Below are positions 44,515 to 50,676 of a stretch of 50,676 bases of DNA, in pieces. The notes beneath the pieces were generated by a model, which saw only the letters and a list, made by a program, of their open reading frames with translations, was not told the origin of the DNA and searched no databases. Each line of letters opens with the position of its first letter. The stretch's first letter is position 1. Position numbers and translations under genes: made by a program. The DNA lies in IMG/VR virus record IMGVR_UViG_3300028025_003610, positions 1 to 50,676 of that record; one strand, written 5' to 3'. The stretch is from a virus.

Positions 44515-45542
44515 TGGCTAATGTAGAGATAAGTATTCCAAACTTGGTTTCTGGTCAAAGATATAGGATGGTTGTAGAGTCAAGTACAAATCCTTCTCTA
44601 GTAGGACCATCAATTGAATTTGTTGTTCCAACAGCACCAAGGCTTTTATCTACATATCAGCCATTATTTAATGTTGTGGCAGAGCCTTGGAGCACTACAA
44701 CAACAGAAACTACAACAATTCCAGGTGCAACTGTTTCAGCAGGGTCAATTCAGGCTGCAGCAAATTTATCTAAAAACATAACTGGATGGAAAAGAGGAAA
44801 CAACATTTATCCTCCTTATCAATTTTATGTAAATAACATTACAAGTCTATCCATTGGTCAAGTGTTTACTGTTAATGGCATGTCTAGCCCAGCAGGTGGT
44901 GACTACTACGATAGACTTATATATACGGTTGTTTCTGCTTCTGGAACAACTGTTGGTGCCACAGCGGTAATTCCAAACCCAGTTCCATCTGGATTTACTG
45001 CATCTTGGAAAGCTGCAAAGGGAGCACCTCTAGTAGGCAATACAACAACCTCCAACAATGGAACTCTTAATTTTTCATTACCAGCAATACCAGCAACAGA
45101 TCAGACTGCTGCAAGTACAACTAAAACAACTAGCAATACAGAATCTGGAATAAAGTACCATGTGGATGTAAGTGTTCCAGAAGAGCTTTCAACGTCCCTT
45201 ATGAATGATTCAACTATGTTTGATAAGCCAGTGTTTTTCTACATAAAAAATGGATCTTATTTTTATTTAGACAATTCAGCAGTTTCTGCCTATCCTCCAT
45301 CATTAACTTCTAAGCCATCTACAATCCCCCTTACTGAAAGAAATGCAGATATTACAACAGTAGATGGCTCTCCAAACAATGAACTTGCTGCTAGAGATTA
45401 CAGGTTTACTGTTGCAAGATATGAGCTTATGGGATCCTCTTGGGTTGGGTATTGGATGCAAAAGGACGAACTATATGAAAAAATTGGTCCAGCTTTTAGC
45501 AGAGTAATTTATTCACAATCGGCGGTGAAAGTAAGTGGCTAA
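44514..45542 (+). CDS. Tail-tip structural protein, 342 aa
   Basis: It begins MANVEISIPNLVSGQRYRMV, a fibronectin-like strand pattern. Low-complexity Thr/Ser parts (STTTTETTTIPGATVSAGSI; STTKTTSNTESG) separate beta regions; NNITSLSIGQVFTVNGMSSP (about 104-123) resembles the small beta domain shared with other tail genes. The stop overlaps the next GTG gene by 8 bases. No family is recognised. Confidence 0.65.
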   Translation: MANVEISIPNLVSGQRYRMVVESSTNPSLVGPSIEFVVPTAPRLLSTYQPLFNVVAEPWSTTTTETTTIPGATVSAGSIQAAANLSKNITGWKRGNNIYPPYQFYVNNITSLSIGQVFTVNGMSSPAGGDYYDRLIYTVVSASGTTVGATAVIPNPVPSGFTASWKAAKGAPLVGNTTTSNNGTLNFSLPAIPATDQTAASTTKTTSNTESGIKYHVDVSVPEELSTSLMNDSTMFDKPVFFYIKNGSYFYLDNSAVSAYPPSLTSKPSTIPLTERNADITTVDGSPNNELAARDYRFTVARYELMGSSWVGYWMQKDELYEKIGPAFSRVIYSQSAVKVSG

Positions 45543-48500
45543 TGAATCAATATCTAATAACCCTGTAAGTCCAAACGTACAAAATCTTTTGGGTTACTTT
45601 AGTCCAAAAGAAGATTCCTTTAGAATAGTAAATAAGTCAATAGCCTCTTGGTCTTTTAATGGTGGTATACCATCAAAAATATACGACATAAAGCTGTGGG
45701 ACTCTGTTGCATTTAAATCAAATGTTTTGCCAGGAGACTATGCAATAATCAAAGATCAGCTTGGGGAATATGTTGCAAGACCAGTAATTGAAGTTGAGCC
45801 ACTAAATCCGTCTGAGTTTTTTGATATCACTAATGAGCCAGCAACAAAAATTGAATATACAATTACTAATGCAACCGTTGGAACATCTTCTATAACATAT
45901 ACAACATCAGTGGATCATAACTTTACGACAAGTACCTTTGTCACGGTATCAGGAATATCTCCTTCTCAATTTAACACTGTTAAAACTAGAGTGTCAGCAG
46001 TTACAAGTAATACCTTTACTGTCAATAAAACAATAACTGGATCCTATTCTAGTGGTGGAAAAGTTTATGCACAAGCTAAATTTAATTCAAACTTAGTAAT
46101 TAAATACTTAAGCTCTTATGGTTTACTAGCAGACTACATTGTTGAAACCTATCTTGATACAGATGGATACCCAGCAAACTATGTGGAAGTAATTAGAGAA
46201 GATTGGGCAAATAAGTATTTAGGCTCTTCTGGTTGGGTGCTATCTTCTTCTGGAAACTCAATATTTAACAATGTAGCTATTCGTGGTGAGATCACAGCTG
46301 ATACATTAGATGTTGGTGGAGAAGAAGGCATTACTTATGATGGAACAACTGTAAGAATTGGAACAGATGTAACAATTATTGGTGGAGTGACTGCAACAAG
46401 TTTTGGTATTGATGCAAATAATTTTTGGAATACTTCTGGTCATCTAGGAGACTTTAGGGTTGGAAATGCATCAACTTCATATTTGTACTTTAATAGTACT
46501 CTTGGAGAATCGGGAACCTTAGAGGTAAAAGGAAATATTATTGCAACCTCTGGTACATTTAGTGGAAACATTTCATCTACTGCAACAATTTCTGGTGGAG
46601 CCATTGAGGGTGCAACAATTACTGGTGGGTCCTTAAGGCTTGGATCTGCTACAACTGCTTCCGTATTTAAGGTTAATCCAACTTCTGGTCTTTGGCTTGG
46701 AGCACAGGATTTTGCAGACGCTCCATTTAGCGTAAGTCTGGCTGGAGCACTTAAGGCAACCTCTGGAACTATTGCTGGTATGACTCTTGGTGGAACGAGC
46801 ATCTCATTTGGAACATCTGGAAACTATGTGGCACTTTCCTCTGATGGCACATATGCACTTTGGGCTGGTGCAAATGACTCTGCAACTGCACCGTTTAGTG
46901 TAAAAAGAGATGGAACTCTATACGCAAGTAATGCAAATATATCTGGAGCTATAACTGCTACTTCTGGATCATTTACTGGATCAATTACTGCAAGTGATGG
47001 CTCTATTGGTGGATGGCTAATAGGTAGCACAAGCATTTCTAAGGCTGTAACTACTGGAACACACTCAAGCATATATGTTGGAACTGGAACCTACAATAAT
47101 GCAAACACCCCATTCTTTATATCCTCTGAAGGAAAGTTCTCTCTAAAAGATAAACTAAGCTTTAATGGAAATGATTTAGCTGTAACTGGTGCTATAAATG
47201 CTACTTCAGGAAACTTTACTGGAAATGTAAAAGTTGATACTGGAGGAAAGATTTATGTTGGATCTTCTCCAACAACGGGACAAAGGGTAGTTGTTAGTGA
47301 TACTGGAATTACTGGAGTTGATAACTCAGGCATAACCGTATTTAACCTACCAGCAACTGGATCAACACCTCCAACAATAACAAACTTTAATGTGCTTGAG
47401 GCAAAAATTACTGGTGAGGGTGCAAATGCATATTTAATTGCAGGAACAACTGGAGCTTCAGCAAATAACGTTACTGTTCGTGGAGATAAGACTGGTGGAC
47501 AGGCAGCAGCAATTTATAACACAATGAGTGGAACTGCGACTACTGCAACTTCTGGTGACGGATTCTATATTGATGATACTGGAAAGTTTAGGTTTGCAAC
47601 TGGAGCTAATGCAATTACTGGATCAAATGGAAACTTAACAATTACAGGAAAGGTAATTGCTTCTACAATTCGTGGTTCCGATGTTTATGCAGACTCTGCT
47701 CAACTTGGTGGCTCAGAGTTTGGTTGGGTTTCTGGTAATGGTGGTATTTTCTCTGGAACAGATCAGTCAACCTCCTACTTACAGTCTGGATTTTATGCAA
47801 ATCCAATTCTTGATATAGAGCAAGAACTTGATGGTGGCTTAGTTAAAGAATATACTTTAGCTGTAACAGGAACCCTTTCTGCAAGTCCAAGATCACTGTT
47901 TGCAACTTTTTCAAATGAAATATCAAATGTTAAAAAGGGATATCAGATATATACTGGATCTGGTACAGCAAGACTACTGGTTGGAATTGTAGACGAAGTA
48001 GTTGATCTAAAGACAGTAAAGCTTAGATCTGTTTCGTCTAGATTTATAGTGAATGAATCATTTTCTATTAGATATGTTAAGTCTACAATAACTACTCAGT
48101 TCTTTGCAGGATTTTCGGAGGGAGTGAAGATATCTATTGAGTCTCCAGAGGGAACAGAGTATGATATTTCCGCAATTGATTTTACAGCAGGTTCTACGGA
48201 CAATCAAACAATAACCTATCAAGTACCTCCAGTATGGACAAACATCTACGATAAGGAACCAGTAAGCTACACATTTAAGTCTGCTTATTTAACAGAGTCT
48301 TCTGGAGAAATAAATGATGTAGCTATTAATATTCAATCTATTTCTGCTCAAAAATCAACAATAGATGGAGTAGATTATTACGATGCAAAGATTTCAGTCA
48401 AGGCATCAGACATATTTATTGATGGAGAACTAATATTAGATGTTGGTCAAAATATATTTGTTGGAAACATACCAACTGACTCAGAGTTTTTCTATCCACT

Positions 48501-49362
48501 AATTAATAGCTATTTCCCAATTATTGATATTATTGAAAATGGCTCAAATTATGACATCTTATTGTATGCAGATGGATACCTTTCCTTTACAACGTCTAGT
48601 AAGTCTGATACATTTACAGAATACTCTGTCAATAAATTCAATTCGTTTGACAACAAAATAACCTTAACTACAACTTCAAATCATAGATTTTCTGTTGGTC
48701 AGGTAGTAGACTTAGACTATGTTTCAACACCCTTCCTAGATGATTCTTGGTCCCTAGAGCCTCGTGTTATAACAGAAGTAACTGCAACCACCTTTAGCTT
48801 TCAGTATGTGTTTCCAGATAGGCAAAATATCACTGTTGAGGCATCTACTACAAAAGCAAGATCTTTGCCAACAGTAACAAGAAAAAGCTACGATAAGGAC
48901 TATTCTATGTGGGTTGGAGCTAGTAATCCAACAGACGCACCATTCTCCATAGACTCCTTTGGTCAAAATGTAAAGATTAAAAATCTTGAAGTTACTGGTA
49001 CGGTAACTGGATTATATTATGATATAATTGAGCTAGACGACTTCTCTGGAGCATTTGATGGTAGAAAAGTATCCTTCAAGCCAACCTATAACTACAAAGA
49101 AGTTGTTATAGATAACCCGTTAAAACTGGTTCTCTCTGTAAATGGTGTATTGCAATCAGCATTTATTAAGAATAGAGAGTATGTGTGGCAAACTGGTTTT
49201 CTAGGTTTCAGGGGTTACACTGTGGACGAATATGGACAAATTAAGTTTTCAGAGTCACCACCACCTGGTTCAACTGTTAATGCAAGAGTTTTTCCAGGAC
49301 CACAAAAAAATAAGACAAGTAGGATCTATCCGTTTAAAGCGGTAGATGTTGCTTTAGGATAA
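45535..49362 (+). CDS. Large tail fibre protein with internal repeats, 1275 aa
   Basis: The start is GTG 45535, with GGTGAAAG upstream. About 1-100 is an attachment domain; about 103-170 and 1020-1090 are copies of the small H-x-[FL]...V-x-V beta domain. From about 245 to 560 the chain shows repeats of the form L-W-x-G-A-x(5)-A-P-F-S-V, then L-x-A-x-x-x-x-I-S-G and T-A-T-S-G-[ST]-F-T-G, typical of beta-helical fibre shafts; another copy, MWVGASNPTDAPFSIDSFGQ, is near 1123. The tail of the protein (VSFKPTYNYKEVVIDNPLKL; VNARVFPGPQKN) is a separate domain. It likely binds the host surface. Confidence 0.82.
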   Translation: MANESISNNPVSPNVQNLLGYFSPKEDSFRIVNKSIASWSFNGGIPSKIYDIKLWDSVAFKSNVLPGDYAIIKDQLGEYVARPVIEVEPLNPSEFFDITNEPATKIEYTITNATVGTSSITYTTSVDHNFTTSTFVTVSGISPSQFNTVKTRVSAVTSNTFTVNKTITGSYSSGGKVYAQAKFNSNLVIKYLSSYGLLADYIVETYLDTDGYPANYVEVIREDWANKYLGSSGWVLSSSGNSIFNNVAIRGEITADTLDVGGEEGITYDGTTVRIGTDVTIIGGVTATSFGIDANNFWNTSGHLGDFRVGNASTSYLYFNSTLGESGTLEVKGNIIATSGTFSGNISSTATISGGAIEGATITGGSLRLGSATTASVFKVNPTSGLWLGAQDFADAPFSVSLAGALKATSGTIAGMTLGGTSISFGTSGNYVALSSDGTYALWAGANDSATAPFSVKRDGTLYASNANISGAITATSGSFTGSITASDGSIGGWLIGSTSISKAVTTGTHSSIYVGTGTYNNANTPFFISSEGKFSLKDKLSFNGNDLAVTGAINATSGNFTGNVKVDTGGKIYVGSSPTTGQRVVVSDTGITGVDNSGITVFNLPATGSTPPTITNFNVLEAKITGEGANAYLIAGTTGASANNVTVRGDKTGGQAAAIYNTMSGTATTATSGDGFYIDDTGKFRFATGANAITGSNGNLTITGKVIASTIRGSDVYADSAQLGGSEFGWVSGNGGIFSGTDQSTSYLQSGFYANPILDIEQELDGGLVKEYTLAVTGTLSASPRSLFATFSNEISNVKKGYQIYTGSGTARLLVGIVDEVVDLKTVKLRSVSSRFIVNESFSIRYVKSTITTQFFAGFSEGVKISIESPEGTEYDISAIDFTAGSTDNQTITYQVPPVWTNIYDKEPVSYTFKSAYLTESSGEINDVAINIQSISAQKSTIDGVDYYDAKISVKASDIFIDGELILDVGQNIFVGNIPTDSEFFYPLINSYFPIIDIIENGSNYDILLYADGYLSFTTSSKSDTFTEYSVNKFNSFDNKITLTTTSNHRFSVGQVVDLDYVSTPFLDDSWSLEPRVITEVTATTFSFQYVFPDRQNITVEASTTKARSLPTVTRKSYDKDYSMWVGASNPTDAPFSIDSFGQNVKIKNLEVTGTVTGLYYDIIELDDFSGAFDGRKVSFKPTYNYKEVVIDNPLKLVLSVNGVLQSAFIKNREYVWQTGFLGFRGYTVDEYGQIKFSESPPPGSTVNARVFPGPQKNKTSRIYPFKAVDVALG

Positions 49363-49379
49363 AAGGAGAAGTTAACTAA

Positions 49380-50676
49380 ATGGCAAAGAAGGTATTGTTA
49401 GACACATACTACACATTTAATCCATCAACAAACACATTAATTATTCCAAGAGTAATTCAAAGAGAAAACTTAATGTTGATTACAAATGTTACTACAAATC
49501 AGGTCATCTATAACTTCTCTGACCCAGATTTAAATGCCACTTCTTATGTTGTAAAGGGTTCTTCAGCAGATTCAACCACAACTATTGTCTTAAACTATGA
49601 CTGCAATAATGCAAACATGCTATCAACTGATAAAATTCAGGTAATCTATGATGAGTATGATGAAAAGTTTACTCCATCAGACAACCTAGTTGACGCTGTT
49701 GCAAAAATGCGTGTAGCAGCACCACAATCCTTAATTGACACAGACTTTGAATATGGAGTTCAAGGCTCCAAATGGGAAGCTCTAGCACTAACTCAAAACT
49801 ACGCATCATTTTTCTCTAAAGGTTCTGGCGGTGATCAATTAGTAATTACAGATATTACATCTAATTATGGGTCAAGCTCTAGAACAAAATCTGATATTGT
49901 TGTTTTGACAGAAACTGCACATGGTCTTTCAACAAATGACGTTGTTAGCGTTCAAGAAACTCTAGACTCAAATGCAGAAGGAACTTTCTTAATTACAACA
50001 AAATCAGCAATAACTGGTATAACTAAATCAGGAGATACTTTAACCTCTTCTGCTGTACATGGCTTGGCTCAGTACCAACCAATTCTTTTTACTGCTATTC
50101 CTTCTGGTGCAACAAACGTTGCAACTGGTACCGTTTACTACGTTATTAGCATACCAACTCCAACTACTTTTAAAATATCTGCAACAATTACTGGTACTGC
50201 AATCAGCGTTGATGGAACTGGAACACTTACTGCAGATTTTGCAAGAATTTTTTATTACAAAGCTAAGGCTCGTGTTCAAGCAAGAAGCATTCTTGATGGA
50301 ACATTAACATCCGTGGTTCCTGGTGGAATTTTTGATAATGCTCATATTCCTGGAGGAGTTTCTGGATCGTTTGATACCTTTAGCGTTCTTGCCTCAACAG
50401 CAACATTGACTACTATTTCAACTTCAGAGCCACATGGAATTCTTCCAGGTACACCAATATTAATTAATGGAGTTACTACAATTAATTCTAGTGCTGGAGA
50501 TGGATCAACAACTGCACTTTCAGCAGAACTAAATGGTTCTTATACTGTAGTTGGAACACCTTCAGCAACAGCTTTAGAAATTTTAAAAACAAATGGAGTT
50601 GGTGGAGCCTTAGCCTATAACAGTGGTGCAATAAACTCTGGTGCAACTTTATTCTGTAAGCCAGATTCATATATCC
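49380..50676 (+). CDS. Virion structural protein, partial (432 codons seen)
   Basis: ATG 49380 with AAAGGAG 11 bases upstream; the gene runs off the right edge. It begins MAKKVLLDTYYTFNPSTNTL; PSDNLVDAVAKMRVAAPQSL (about 100-119) and IDTDFEYGVQGSKWEALALT (about 120-139), the last a motif found in large fibre or baseplate proteins of several phages. The following TETAHGLSTNDVVSVQETLD and SSAVHGLAQYQPILFTAIPS are two more copies of the small beta domain with H-G-L. It is probably a tail fibre or tail-tip protein. Confidence 0.78.
   Translation, partial: MAKKVLLDTYYTFNPSTNTLIIPRVIQRENLMLITNVTTNQVIYNFSDPDLNATSYVVKGSSADSTTTIVLNYDCNNANMLSTDKIQVIYDEYDEKFTPSDNLVDAVAKMRVAAPQSLIDTDFEYGVQGSKWEALALTQNYASFFSKGSGGDQLVITDITSNYGSSSRTKSDIVVLTETAHGLSTNDVVSVQETLDSNAEGTFLITTKSAITGITKSGDTLTSSAVHGLAQYQPILFTAIPSGATNVATGTVYYVISIPTPTTFKISATITGTAISVDGTGTLTADFARIFYYKAKARVQARSILDGTLTSVVPGGIFDNAHIPGGVSGSFDTFSVLASTATLTTISTSEPHGILPGTPILINGVTTINSSAGDGSTTALSAELNGSYTVVGTPSATALEILKTNGVGGALAYNSGAINSGATLFCKPDSYI

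Noticed and set aside
1-50676. CRISPR array, transposon or integrase
   Set aside because: No regularly spaced repeats with unique spacers, no transposase- or recombinase-like protein and no insertion-type terminal repeats were seen.

Overview
The window is a piece of a tailed double-stranded DNA phage genome (Caudoviricetes) with a long, non-contractile (siphovirus-type) tail. The virion genes show this: HK97-type portal, protease/scaffold, HK97-fold major capsid, head-tail connectors, tail tube, frameshifted tail chaperones, and a tape measure of about 2,056 residues with no sheath gene before it. The DNA is visibly AT-rich. I infer an actinobacterial host, with moderate confidence. The grounds are small proteins typical of actinophages (paired-cysteine ribbons, a DUF2746-like membrane protein, MTRKDY- and MGLDMYL-type proteins), -10 hexamers placed six bases before a start codon as in leaderless actinobacterial mRNAs, and sites matching the CRP/GlxR consensus. 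No integrase, excisionase or repressor is visible, so nothing here suggests a temperate phage.

Left arm (1-11100), almost all on the minus strand: about 34 small genes, packed with TAATG, ATGA and 8-base overlaps, plus one tRNA-Asp. Only a few have a recognisable family: a DUF932/TIGR03299 protein, an Api92-like (DUF1281) protein, a MGLDMYL-type protein, a stand-alone IF-2 N-terminal domain and several zinc-ribbon microproteins. Thirteen copies of one promoter design (TGTCAGACC, then a TANNNT hexamer at a fixed distance) divide the arm into short transcription units. Many copies sit in a repeated intergenic island that also carries GCATGC and TTTGTCAA boxes. Some islands hold a TGTGA-N6-TCACA site.

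Switch region (9600-12070): groups of DnaA-box-like 9-mers (TTATCCACA and one-mismatch versions) lie where transcription changes from minus to plus, so this is the best candidate for a replication origin. A short plus-strand operon of a zinc ribbon and two membrane microproteins follows and ends at an intrinsic terminator. After an AT-rich gap comes a small heat-shock protein whose promoter overlaps a 16-bp palindrome.

Right arm (12800-50676), almost all plus strand: two membrane proteins (holin candidates), a GT4-like glycosyltransferase, three fibre/decoration-type proteins, a class II (B12-dependent) ribonucleotide reductase, a LamG-type structural protein, then portal, protease-zinc-Tudor-scaffold fusion, major capsid, connectors, tail terminator, tail tube, chaperones with a -1 frameshift, tape measure with an M23-like domain, distal tail, hub and a series of large tail-tip/fibre genes. 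The last gene runs off the right edge. No terminase gene is present. Capsid and tail-tube genes are each followed by an intrinsic terminator.

Points that deserve most attention are the repeated promoter islands with CRP/GlxR-like sites at a constant distance from the promoter, the leaderless promoters, an apparent internal start that would release a separate scaffold from the protease fusion, and the -1 frameshift at CCCAAAC.
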